In this document: positions 43,645 through 51,544 of the stretch, piece by piece | Position numbering within the stretch: the stretch's first letter is position 1 | How the letters are laid out: every line of letters begins with the position of its first letter | Assembly (NCBI GenBank): GCA_020444475.1 | Contig: JAHLKV010000003.1 | Location: 186,001 to 250,000 of the forward strand | Source: a bacterium | GTDB taxonomy: Bacteria; Zixibacteria; MSB-5A5; GN15; FEB-12 | Direction: 5' to 3' | Length of the DNA: 64,000 bases | Notes under the pieces: generated by a model | Seen by the model: only the letters and a program-made list of their open reading frames with translations | What the model was told of the DNA's origin: nothing | Databases searched by the model: none | Translations under genes and position numbers: made by a program

Positions 43645-44893
43645 GTACTTTCAATCCCTTCAACAGGGCCGCAATATAACGCACGGCGGTCACGGTGGCA
43701 CTCCCTTCGAGGTCACTTTCGGTCTTTTGTGCAAACCTCAACTGGCCGGACAGAAAGTCGGCCAGTACAGTCGACAGCTCCTCGGCCGATCCAACGCGTC
43801 GCCCGAAGCGATGACTTTCTATATATGCGGCGGCTTCGGCCACGTTGTCAACCGAAGGTCCAAAGACGACCGGCGTCCCGGCCCAGACCGGCTCCAGCAG
43901 GTTGTGCCCGCCCAGGTCGACCAACGTCCCGCCGACGAACGCAATATCAGCCGCCGTATACAAATCCGTCAGCACACCCATCCGATCGAGTAAGACAACT
44001 TCATCGCCCGCAACGGGACCATCCGAGCTGTAGAGCCTCAGCTTCGCTCCCGACGATGTTATCAAGTGCGACACTTCTTCCAGGCGGTCCAGATGCCGGG
44101 GAGCGAGAATCAGCCGCAACCGGGGATTGTTGTCGCGGAGACGTTTGTACATGTCAAGCAACAGCGCCTCTTCACCCGGACGGGTGGAGCCGGCGATGAG
44201 AAGGGTGTCGTTTTCACCGATTCCGGCTCGTGAGCGAAGCTCCCTTCGGCGACCCTCGGAGCGGGGAGCCAGCGGGGCATCAAACTTCATGTCTCCCGTA
44301 ACCGATGCTTTGTCCGCACTAACACCAAAATAGGCGTATCGTTGCAAGTCCTCGTCGGATTTGAGGAAAAACCGATCATACCGCGCCAGCAGCCCCGCGA
44401 ACATGCTCCGAATGGTCTTGTACCGTCCATACGCCTTGGGCGACATTCGCCCGTTGACCAGCACCACCGGAATGCCCCGATCGGAAGCGCCTGTAATCAG
44501 ATTCGGCCAGATCTCCGTCTCGGCAATCACCAGCACTTTTGGCCTGAGCTGTTCGTACAACACAGTCACATGCCTGCGGACATCGATCGGGTAGTATGAC
44601 ACCGAAGCATCTTCGGCTATTACGTCGCGGGCCGCATTAAAGCCCGCCTCCGTCATCACGGTCACGTGTATCGCAGTGTCCGGGGCTTCTCGTCGAAGGT
44701 GCTGAATCAGAACGGCAGCCATCCGCACTTCGCCCGCCGAAGCGGCGTGAATCCACAGATCGACCGGCCCCTCCGGCCGATCCCAGAGCAACCGACCGCG
44801 CCATAACGAATCGCCGCGCCGCGCTCTCGCGCGGAGAAACGGTGAGGCGAGCACATAGATAGCGCCGTTGAGCAGTCGGTACACAGTTATCAA
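43637..44893 (-). CDS. waaA: 3-deoxy-D-manno-octulosonic acid transferase (Kdo transferase)
   Basis: 418 residues, GT30 family. WaaA attaches Kdo sugars to lipid IVA at the inner membrane. An N-terminal helix (about residues 3-20) anchors it. The catalytic Glu lies in IHAASAGEVRMAA; IAETEIWPNLI, LVNGRMSPKAY, AGSTRPGEEALLLD and FVGGTLVDLGGHNLLEPVW are signature segments. It overlaps lpxB by four bases and lpxK by eight. Whether it adds one or two Kdo residues cannot be predicted here. Confidence 0.97.
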   Translation of the reverse strand: MITVYRLLNGAIYVLASPFLRARARRGDSLWRGRLLWDRPEGPVDLWIHAASAGEVRMAAVLIQHLRREAPDTAIHVTVMTEAGFNAARDVIAEDASVSYYPIDVRRHVTVLYEQLRPKVLVIAETEIWPNLITGASDRGIPVVLVNGRMSPKAYGRYKTIRSMFAGLLARYDRFFLKSDEDLQRYAYFGVSADKASVTGDMKFDAPLAPRSEGRRRELRSRAGIGENDTLLIAGSTRPGEEALLLDMYKRLRDNNPRLRLILAPRHLDRLEEVSHLITSSGAKLRLYSSDGPVAGDEVVLLDRMGVLTDLYTAADIAFVGGTLVDLGGHNLLEPVWAGTPVVFGPSVDNVAEAAAYIESHRFGRRVGSAEELSTVLADFLSGQLRFAQKTESDLEGSATVTAVRYIAALLKGLKVHA

Positions 44894-45996
44894 AAGAAAG
44901 ACTCCACTTCGGCTGCCGCTCGCTCCGAGGCCCCTTTTCCGCCGAGCAGTCCGGCGACCGATTTGAGCCGCTGGCTGATCCGGCGATAGTAGTCCGCGTT
45001 GTCGCGATATCGAGCCAACTCGCGTGCGATTCCCTTCGGGCTGGCTTCGTGCTGGATCAACTCCGGGACGGTCGGCTCGCCGAGCACAAGATTCACCAGC
45101 CCGATCGACCGGAGCGTGACCAGGCGCTTTGCGATCTGATAGGTCAGCCAGCCGGTCTTGTAGATGATCACCATCGGTCGCCCGATTATACCCGTCTCAA
45201 GGGTGGCCGTCCCTGAAGCTGTCACGACCAGATCGCTTTCGTAAAGCACCCGACGCGAGTCATCATACACCAGTTCGATCCGCTGACCAGCGAACGGTTC
45301 AAGGGCCGACTCATAATCATACGCATTTTGCACGCCCGCCACAACCGCTTTGCCGCCATAGACTTTCAGGTGGCGGACGGCCGCCGCCAGCATCGGTCTC
45401 AACATCCGCTCAATCTCCTGCCGCCGCGAACCGGGAAGCAACGCCAGCGTGCCGGCCCCGGGCGGGTCAGAGGCGATGTATTCATCCGGGATATCCTCAA
45501 CCAGATAGTGCCCCACCATGGTGTTGGGGATTCCGTGTGAGTCGTACAACTCCTGCTCAAACGGCAGGATGAGCAGCATCCTGTCGACCAGTTCCTTGAT
45601 CTCGAATATTCTCTTGCCGGCCCACGCCCACACCTGCGGTGAGACATAGTAGACGATAGGGATGCCCAGGTGTTTGATGCGTCTGGCGAGCCTGAGATTG
45701 AACCCGGGATAGTCGACCAGCAAAACACAGCTCGGCTTTCGTCGCTCAATCTCATCGACACAGCGAATCATCAGACGGTGAAAAAACCGGAACCGCCGCG
45801 CGACCTCCCAGAAACCAAGCACCGCCAGATCCGACGGCTTCGCCAGCTGCTCCTGGCCGAGCGCCGCGAGGCGGTTTCCACCGAGGCCAAAGACGGTGAG
45901 ATCGGGATGTTTTGACTGGAGCGCGCGCAGGAGTCGGGCCGAAGCGATATCGCCGGAGGGGTCACCGGCGCATAGAAAAAGAGCCGGCGCCTCCAT
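44890..45996 (-). CDS. lpxB: Lipid-A-disaccharide synthase
   Basis: 368 residues, GT19 family. LpxB joins UDP-2,3-diacylglucosamine and lipid X to form the lipid A disaccharide. Signature segments: LCAGDPSGDIASARLL, LVDYPGFNLRLA, YYVSPQVWAWAGKRI, ALLPGSRRQEIERM, and TASGTATLETGIIGRPMV. It starts immediately after the Gfo/Idh gene stop and overlaps waaA by ATGA. lpxD and lpxH are not in the window. Confidence 0.97.
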   Translation of the reverse strand: MEAPALFLCAGDPSGDIASARLLRALQSKHPDLTVFGLGGNRLAALGQEQLAKPSDLAVLGFWEVARRFRFFHRLMIRCVDEIERRKPSCVLLVDYPGFNLRLARRIKHLGIPIVYYVSPQVWAWAGKRIFEIKELVDRMLLILPFEQELYDSHGIPNTMVGHYLVEDIPDEYIASDPPGAGTLALLPGSRRQEIERMLRPMLAAAVRHLKVYGGKAVVAGVQNAYDYESALEPFAGQRIELVYDDSRRVLYESDLVVTASGTATLETGIIGRPMVIIYKTGWLTYQIAKRLVTLRSIGLVNLVLGEPTVPELIQHEASPKGIARELARYRDNADYYRRISQRLKSVAGLLGGKGASERAAAEVESFF

Positions 45997-46992
45997 CTAT
46001 GCGTTTTCGGCCGCTATCATGCGCTCGATCGACGCCAACCCGATTCGCTGAATGTCCAGCGCCACTTTGAGGGCGTCGGTCGCTTCGGCGAGGGTCACCG
46101 CCACCGGCTTGTTGTCGATAATGGCGTTGAGAAACGTCTGCAGTTCGGTGCCGAGCATGTCCTTACCGGAATCGGCCACTTTCTGATACAGAAGATTCTG
46201 GTCCGACTTGCCGAGCGGTACACGCAATCCCTCACCGTTGTCGCCGGGTCCGGCCAACCGATAGAGATCGGCTTCTTTCTTGGCCAGATCGAGCGAGTAG
46301 TAACCGGACTTCTGGAAGATGCGAAGCTTCCGCATGGCATGAAGCGAAATGCGCGAAGCGGTCAAATTGGCGACAGCACCGTTGGCGAACGTCAATCGAG
46401 CATTGGCTATATCCGCCCTGTCCGACACGACCGCCACGGCCGATGCCTGTATGTCAACCAGCTCTGATTTGATCAGATGGAGAACGAGATCGATATCATG
46501 TATCATCAGATCGAGCACGACCGCCACATCGGTGCCTCGCGGATCAAACGGCGCCAACCGGTGCGCCTCGATAAACGACGGCCGGATATCCAGATCGGCC
46601 AGCGCCAGCACCGCCGGGTTAAACCGCTCGATCTGCCCCACCGTTACCTTCACACCCTTCTTATGGGCTTTGTCATGCAACTCCGAAGCTTCCTGCAAAT
46701 CGGGCGTAATCGGCTTCTCAATAAGACAATGGATACCGTTCTCGATCAGAAATGAGCCAACCTCGTAGTGCGCGGTAGTCGGTACGACCACCGAAACAGC
46801 GTCCACGTTCCCGGCCAGATCATCGAGCTTCTCGAACGCCTGAACCTTGTACTCGTCGGCGTATCGTTCGGCCTTGGATCGATCGGTATCGTACAGCCCG
46901 ACCAGCTGTGATTCGGGCAATCGGCTGAGCCAGCGAAGATGATGGCGACCGAGGGCGCCGACACCGACTACGGCTGTTCGCAAGGGAGACAT
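45997..46992 (-). CDS. Gfo/Idh/MocA-family oxidoreductase within the lipid A operon (GnnA candidate)
   Basis: 331 residues. The N-terminal Rossmann fold is TAVVGVGALGRHHLRWLSRL, and the EKP motif (CLIEKPITPD) is the family's catalytic lysine signature. VLDLMIHDIDLVLHL is the typical C-terminal-domain segment with HD. It lies between lpxA and lpxB, directly abutting lpxB. In organisms with diamino-sugar lipid A (Leptospira, Acidithiobacillus), gnnA is in the same family and near lpxA, beside the aminotransferase gnnB. No gnnB is in the window, so GnnA is only a candidate. A hairpin at 47088-47116 separates it from lpxA. Confidence 0.88.
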   Translation of the reverse strand: MSPLRTAVVGVGALGRHHLRWLSRLPESQLVGLYDTDRSKAERYADEYKVQAFEKLDDLAGNVDAVSVVVPTTAHYEVGSFLIENGIHCLIEKPITPDLQEASELHDKAHKKGVKVTVGQIERFNPAVLALADLDIRPSFIEAHRLAPFDPRGTDVAVVLDLMIHDIDLVLHLIKSELVDIQASAVAVVSDRADIANARLTFANGAVANLTASRISLHAMRKLRIFQKSGYYSLDLAKKEADLYRLAGPGDNGEGLRVPLGKSDQNLLYQKVADSGKDMLGTELQTFLNAIIDNKPVAVTLAEATDALKVALDIQRIGLASIERMIAAENA

Positions 46993-47087
46993 GAGTGGAA
47001 CCTCTTATTCGTTACCTGCATCGGGATCCTGTTGCGCCGAAGGTAATATCTCCGCTGATGGGAGGAAAGGATAAATCGGAACGCGGC

Positions 47088-47116
47088 GACCGGTCCGACA
47101 GCCCGCCGGACCGGTC
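47088..47116 (-). terminator. Perfect hairpin between lpxA and the Gfo/Idh gene
   Basis: GACCGGTCCG (47088-47097) pairs exactly with CGGACCGGTC (47107-47116), nine-base loop, 12 bases past the lpxA stop. There is no clean T-run on the minus strand (GCCGCGTTCCGATTTAT). It may be an attenuator or mRNA processing site within the operon rather than a full terminator. It divides lpxC-lpxA from the genes downstream. Confidence 0.5.
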
Positions 47117-47127
47117 GAAACCTGCGC

Positions 47128-47901
47128 TTACTTGACCAGGCCCCGATTGGAGCGCGCGATAAAGTCCAGAATCGTCTGCACTTCGGGCAGGATTTCCAGT
47201 TCGCCTGTGATCCGTTCGACCGCCTGCGAGGTGTTCAGATTCGAGAAGAAGAGGATTTTAAACGCCTTTTCCAGTGTCTGAATGGTCTCCTTCGCGAAGC
47301 CCCGTCGACGCAGTCCGATCGAATTGATTCCGACCGTCTTCAGCGGATACCCGCCAACCAGGGCATAGGGGCAAATGTCCTGCTGCACCCGGAAGCCACC
47401 GCCGATCATGCAGTGAGCGCCGATCTTCACGAACTGGTGTACCGGGAGGACCCCGCCGAGAATGGCGAAATCGTCGATCTCGATATGACCGGCCAGATTG
47501 ACCGAGTTGGCCATGATGACGTTATTGCCGATGACGCAGTCATGCGCGACATGCGCATAGGCCATTACAAAGCAGTTCTTGCCGATCGAGGTTTCACCGT
47601 GCGCGACCGTACCGCGGTTGATCGTCACGAACTCCCGGATTACGGTTTCGTCGCCTATCACGGCCCGGGTTTTCTCGCCGCCGAACTTCAGATCCTGGGG
47701 CTGGGTTCCGATCACCGCCGAGTGCGAAACCTTCACCCGCTCGCCCAGACGGGCGCCTGAGGCAATCAGCACCGAGGAAGCGATCTTGCTGCCGGCGCCG
47801 ATGACGACATCATCTTCGACTATGCTGTGCGGGCCGATCTCAACATCGTCGGCCACCTCCGCTTTGGGAGAGATAATCGCCGAAGGGTGTATCTTGCTCA
47901 T
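47128..47901 (-). CDS. lpxA: Acyl-[ACP]-UDP-N-acetylglucosamine O-acyltransferase
   Basis: 257 residues. LpxA starts lipid A synthesis by 3-O-acylating UDP-GlcNAc. The left-handed beta-helix hexapeptide repeats begin [20 protein letters not shown]. The catalytic His is H120 in [21 protein letters not shown] and the C-terminal helical domain ([20 protein letters not shown]) are family features. It overlaps the LpxC-FabZ gene by four bases. If the neighbouring oxidoreductase is GnnA, LpxA would use UDP-GlcNAc3N; the sequence here does not decide this. Confidence 0.97.
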   Translation of the reverse strand: MSKIHPSAIISPKAEVADDVEIGPHSIVEDDVVIGAGSKIASSVLIASGARLGERVKVSHSAVIGTQPQDLKFGGEKTRAVIGDETVIREFVTINRGTVAHGETSIGKNCFVMAYAHVAHDCVIGNNVIMANSVNLAGHIEIDDFAILGGVLPVHQFVKIGAHCMIGGGFRVQQDICPYALVGGYPLKTVGINSIGLRRRGFAKETIQTLEKAFKILFFSNLNTSQAVERITGELEILPEVQTILDFIARSNRGLVK

Positions 47902-49295
47902 CGATCCACCACCATCGCCATGAAGTCAGCACTCGCGACTTCAGTCCCGTCAATCGTTGCCCGACCCGACATTTTGCAGGCATTACGCCGAAAAGCATGC
48001 ATTTCCAGTTCAAACCTCAGTTGGTCGCCCGGGACGACCGGGCGGCGGAATTTTGCGTTGTCTATGGACATGAAATATACCAGCTTCGTCTCCGGATGCT
48101 CAATAGCATTTAGCAGCAGCACCCCGCCCGCCTGCGCCATCGCCTCGAGGATCAACACCCCCGGCATGACCGGCTGACCCGGGAAGTGCCCCTGGAAAAA
48201 CGGTTCGTTGATCGTCACGTTTTTGAGCGCGATCACCCGCTTGCCCGGCTCCAGATCGAGCACCCGGTCGACCAGCAGGAACGGGTAACGATGCGGCATG
48301 ATCCGCTGGATGGCGTTGACATCAAGCAGCGCCTTGCGCGAATCAGAGCCGGAGCCGAATTTCGACGCCAGCCGCTTTTTCTTGTAGAGATCGCGCATCT
48401 TGCGGGCGAGCGCGACATTCGCCTTGTGGCCGGATCGCGCTGCGAGCACGTGCCCCTTGAACGGCACCCCGATCAGAAACAGGTCGCCGAGCAGATCCAG
48501 GGTCTTGTGTCGCACCGGTTCGTTGTAGAAGCGAAGCGGCACGTCGTTGATGATCCCCGTCTCGCCGACAAACGCCTCATCTTTCAGATCAAGCGCCTTG
48601 CGTATGCGGTCAACTTCGACCTGCCCCTGATCGGAATCATAGATAACGACGGCGTTCTGCAGGCCGCCACCCTTGATCAGTCCGGCCTCACGTAGCATCT
48701 CGACTTCGGACAGGAAACAAAACGTCCGGGCCGGAGCAAACTCCTCGACGAACTCCGACTCCAGATCCTGCAGGGTCGTATACTGCGTCCCCAGGGCCGG
48801 GTTCTTGTAGTCGATCATGAAGGTGATACGAAGATCATCGGACGGCGCCACCACGAGATCGACTCCCCGATCCTTTTCGCTGTAGGACATGGGCGTGTCG
48901 ATTTCGAGATAGAACTTGTCGACATCCTGGTCCTGAATCCCCGCCTCGAGCAGCTTCTCGACATACGGCAATGCGGAACCGTCGCCGACCGGCGGCTCAT
49001 TGTTGTCCAGCTCGACAATCATGTTGTCGAGCTGCAGCCCGGCGAACGCCGCCAGCACATGCTCGACCGTGTGAACCCGGGCCTCGCCGTCCTGAAGCGT
49101 GGTGCCGCGCGAGATATCGACCACGTGGTCGATATCGGCTATGACCGACGGATGACCGCTCAAATCGGTCCGAACAAATCGGATACCGTGGTCGGTATCC
49201 GCCGGCTTGAATGTCATGGTGCACTGATTACCAGTGTGCAACCCAACCCCGGAAAACGAGATTTCGTGCTTGATCGTGCGTTGTTTCTGAAACAT
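47898..49295 (-). CDS. LpxC-FabZ fusion: UDP-3-O-acyl-GlcNAc deacetylase / (3R)-hydroxyacyl-ACP dehydratase
   Basis: 465 residues, two enzymes in one chain. LpxC (about 1-305) is the zinc deacetylase that commits to lipid A; zinc ligands lie in [10 protein letters not shown] (H79) and [10 protein letters not shown] (H263, D267), and further His in [10 protein letters not shown]. FabZ (about 325-465) has [13 protein letters not shown], the catalytic His370 in [11 protein letters not shown] and Glu384 in [10 protein letters not shown]. This fusion is known in Bacteroidetes/Chlorobi-type genomes and couples the acyl-ACP supply of lipid A and phospholipids. It is the first gene of the lipid A operon. 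Confidence 0.97.
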   Translation of the reverse strand: MFQKQRTIKHEISFSGVGLHTGNQCTMTFKPADTDHGIRFVRTDLSGHPSVIADIDHVVDISRGTTLQDGEARVHTVEHVLAAFAGLQLDNMIVELDNNEPPVGDGSALPYVEKLLEAGIQDQDVDKFYLEIDTPMSYSEKDRGVDLVVAPSDDLRITFMIDYKNPALGTQYTTLQDLESEFVEEFAPARTFCFLSEVEMLREAGLIKGGGLQNAVVIYDSDQGQVEVDRIRKALDLKDEAFVGETGIINDVPLRFYNEPVRHKTLDLLGDLFLIGVPFKGHVLAARSGHKANVALARKMRDLYKKKRLASKFGSGSDSRKALLDVNAIQRIMPHRYPFLLVDRVLDLEPGKRVIALKNVTINEPFFQGHFPGQPVMPGVLILEAMAQAGGVLLLNAIEHPETKLVYFMSIDNAKFRRPVVPGDQLRFELEMHAFRRNACKMSGRATIDGTEVASADFMAMVVDR

Positions 49296-49387
49296 AGGCC
49301 TTTATTGCTGATAATGTTCATCGAGTATACGCCAAAGGCCTACCCTGTTCAAGCCCTTTTTTCCGCTCGCCGCCCTCCGGGGAATCT

Positions 49388-49645
49388 TCAGATTTCCTTG
49401 AGTGTCTTGACTTTGCGAAGTTTGCGAAACAGCTCCACGTACTCCGTGACCATGATCCGCTCGGCCTGCGACAACCCCTCCATCATGGGTATGCCGATCC
49501 GCAGGACCGCCCGCACCATATCGGCGGTGGTCCGGTCGTATTTCTCGGCCAGTTGCTTCAAACGATCCTTCAGCTCATACGACACATACACGTTCAGGCA
49601 GTGCTCCCCCCGAACCTTCTCGACAGTGGTGGTCTCTTCCGACAT
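49388..49645 (-). CDS. Ribbon-helix-helix-like small protein
   Basis: 85 residues. EHCLNVYVSYELKDRLKQLAEKYDRTTADMVRAVLRIGIPMME resembles the beta-strand and two helices of ribbon-helix-helix DNA-binding proteins (CopG/Arc type). The start at MSEETTTVEKV is fixed by CGGAGGAGAC upstream; the longer frame from 49813 is unlikely. It follows the sigma-like gene on the same strand by 14 bases, so the pair is probably co-expressed. Autoregulation of the pair is an inference. Confidence 0.7.
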   Translation of the reverse strand: MSEETTTVEKVRGEHCLNVYVSYELKDRLKQLAEKYDRTTADMVRAVLRIGIPMMEGLSQAERIMVTEYVELFRKLRKVKTLKEI

Positions 49646-49659
49646 AGTCTCCTCCGATC

Positions 49660-50196
49660 TTACAGGTGATACTTTGCGTGTCCTATCAGTATCTGGGGTG
49701 TTGTGACGGTGACATGGAACCTCTCCCGCAGCGCAGCCAGGATCGGCCGCCAGGTGGCTCTGGGATCCCGCTCCCGGATCAACCGGTTGATTTCGTCGAC
49801 CTCGGGCGAGCAACAGATGGGACAGGCCGACTCCGGCCCGGGCTCCAGACCGTATTCTTCTCTCGCCAGATCGGCCAAAAAGCGGCGAAGCTTCTTCAGC
49901 GCTCCCCGGTGGATTCGTTCCAGCTTGTGCACCGCCCGGTTCGTCTCATGGGAGATCTCTCGATAGCTCTGCCCCATAAAATAGAAGCGCTCGATAAACG
50001 CCCGTTCCCGATCGCTGAGCCGCTCGACCGCCGCAATTACCCGCCGGCCGATAGCATCCAGTCGCGCCAGCTCTTCGGGACCGATCGTCTCCGGTTCGTG
50101 CGGTGGTTCAAACTGAAACAGCAGTTCCAGCCGCTCCTCCGGATCGTACCCCAGGTCTACTATCCAGTTGCGGTAGAAAAGGCGCTGCGCCATCAT
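49660..50196 (-). CDS. Sigma-70 region 4-like protein with a C-terminal zinc motif
   Basis: 178 residues. Residues about 55-110 resemble sigma region 4: AVERLSDRERAFIERFYFMGQSYREIS, then HKLERIHRGALKKLRRFL. The C-terminal part carries CPIC (C125, C128) and ends GHAKYHL (H173, H177), a likely zinc site around a helix-turn-helix of the type CPxC...INxxI...HxxxHL. No region 2 is present, so it is not a full sigma factor. The start at 50196 was chosen because GGGAGG lies seven bases before ATGATG. The partner is the ribbon-helix-helix-like gene downstream. Confidence 0.68.
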   Translation of the reverse strand: MMAQRLFYRNWIVDLGYDPEERLELLFQFEPPHEPETIGPEELARLDAIGRRVIAAVERLSDRERAFIERFYFMGQSYREISHETNRAVHKLERIHRGALKKLRRFLADLAREEYGLEPGPESACPICCSPEVDEINRLIRERDPRATWRPILAALRERFHVTVTTPQILIGHAKYHL

Positions 50197-50423
50197 CAAC
50201 ATGCCTCCCATCGGTCTCTGTTGCATCTGCCATCTGCTTCCGCCCCACGATAGCCGTGCAACAGGAAGCTGTCGATTACAGGGAGATCACGTCCGGAAGA
50301 CGGCGTTTCGGCGAACATGGATCATGTGAATCACATCGCCCGACTGCCGACAAAAGGTATAAGGAGTCGAGAACAGACTTACCGAAATGACGGTTTCTTC
50401 GTATACTCACTAGGCACTGCGAT

Positions 50424-50678
50424 ATGCGACAAGGACCCGTGCAGAAAGACGAAGAAGTGAAAGACAAGCCCAAAAAAGAGCCAAAACGTCCGATCATCAG
50501 TGGCTTCATCCTGATCGGAATAGGATTACTCATGCTGCTCGCGATGCACGAGATCCTGTCGTTCGAACAGGGCTGGCCCCTGATTATCATTGTGGTCGGC
50601 CTGGCCATTGTCGCGGCCGCCATGACGCGCGACAAAAAAGCCGTTCCCCCGGATCACCCTTCCACCCCGCAGCAATAA
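50424..50678 (+). CDS. Small membrane protein with two short helices
   Basis: 84 residues: a charged N-terminus (KDEEVKDKPKKEPKRP), two hydrophobic helices (ISGFILIGIGLLMLLAMHEI and GWPLIIIVVGLAIVAAA) around a short turn LSFEQGWP, and a polar tail. The turn resembles the LiaF/DUF5668 transmembrane motif (WPLIIIxxG). The function is unknown. It precedes the CPBP protease with which it may be co-transcribed. Confidence 0.6.
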   Translation: MRQGPVQKDEEVKDKPKKEPKRPIISGFILIGIGLLMLLAMHEILSFEQGWPLIIIVVGLAIVAAAMTRDKKAVPPDHPSTPQQ

Positions 50679-50689
50679 GCGAGGCTGTT

Positions 50690-51478
50690 CTGGAACCCTA
50701 TTCCTACCAGCGAATTCCGGTCTACGATAATACGGGCTCCGAGTATCCCTCATCGAAGTTTGACCGCTTCAAACAGGAGTCCGGCAACGGCTCGTTTTCT
50801 GTCTCCCCCTTCACCTGGTTGTTCCTGATTGTCCTTGTCGTCATGTACCCCGGCATGTCGTTGCTGGGACCGGGTGACGATGTCGGTGAGTTGCTCAAAA
50901 ACATGAACGACGGCATGCGGATGGTCCTGCTGCTGTCGACCATCATCTTCCAGTGGGGCGTGTTCGCCCTCAACTACCTGGCAGTCTATCTGGAAAAGAC
51001 GGGCCTTCGCGGGCTCGGCCTGAAACGCATTCGCTCGGTTGATTTTGCCTGGGGCGGCGCCTTTTTCCTGGCCGCCCTGCTGATCCTCAGCGGCATCGCC
51101 TGGCTGCTGGCGCAGATCGGACTGGAACTTCCGGGAGAGACCGCCTTCCTCATCCCCACCGATCCGGTCGGCCGGGTGGTCTGGGTGCTGGTCTCATTCA
51201 CCGCGGGATTCTGTGAAGAGGTCGCGTTCCGGGGCTACCTGATGACTCGTATCCGCCTGCTTTTCAAGTCCCAGAGCTGGATCCTTCCGACTTTCATTTC
51301 ATCGGTGTTGTTCGGCGCCTGCCATGCCTATCAGGGGCTGGCCGGCATGATCCTGATCACCGTCTACGGCATCATGTTCGCCCTGCTCTACATCCGAACC
51401 GGAAGTCTCTGGCCGTGCATTATCGCTCACTTCTTCCAGGATGTGATGTACGCCTTCATCCCGCTCGACATGCGATAG
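50690..51478 (+). CDS. CPBP-family intramembrane glutamic protease
   Basis: About 262 residues if begun at the CTG at 50690; the first in-frame standard start is TTG at 50819. The reading frame stays open upstream of 50819 through a plausible N-terminus (PYSYQRIPVYDNTGSE). I see no ATG or GTG there, so the true start is uncertain. The domain is a CAAX protease/bacteriocin-processing (Abi) type: FCEEVAFRGYLMTRI holds the Glu-Glu and Arg motif, FGACHAYQGL the conserved His, and IIAHFFQDVMYAF the second His. The substrate is unknown. The stop is 14 bases before a bidirectional terminator. Confidence 0.85.
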   Translation: MEPYSYQRIPVYDNTGSEYPSSKFDRFKQESGNGSFSVSPFTWLFLIVLVVMYPGMSLLGPGDDVGELLKNMNDGMRMVLLLSTIIFQWGVFALNYLAVYLEKTGLRGLGLKRIRSVDFAWGGAFFLAALLILSGIAWLLAQIGLELPGETAFLIPTDPVGRVVWVLVSFTAGFCEEVAFRGYLMTRIRLLFKSQSWILPTFISSVLFGACHAYQGLAGMILITVYGIMFALLYIRTGSLWPCIIAHFFQDVMYAFIPLDMR

Positions 51479-51491
51479 TCATGTGAATCAC

Positions 51492-51519
51492 AAAAAAGCC
51501 GCCCGTTAGGGCGGCCTTT
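51492..51519. terminator. Bidirectional rho-independent terminator
   Basis: GCCGCCC (51498-51504) pairs with GGGCGGC (51509-51515) around GTTA. It is followed by CTTTC on the plus strand for the CPBP gene, and by TTTTTTG on the minus strand for the large secreted protein gene. Confidence 0.9.
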
Positions 51520-51544
51520 CGAAATCTCTCTTCTCACACAGAAA

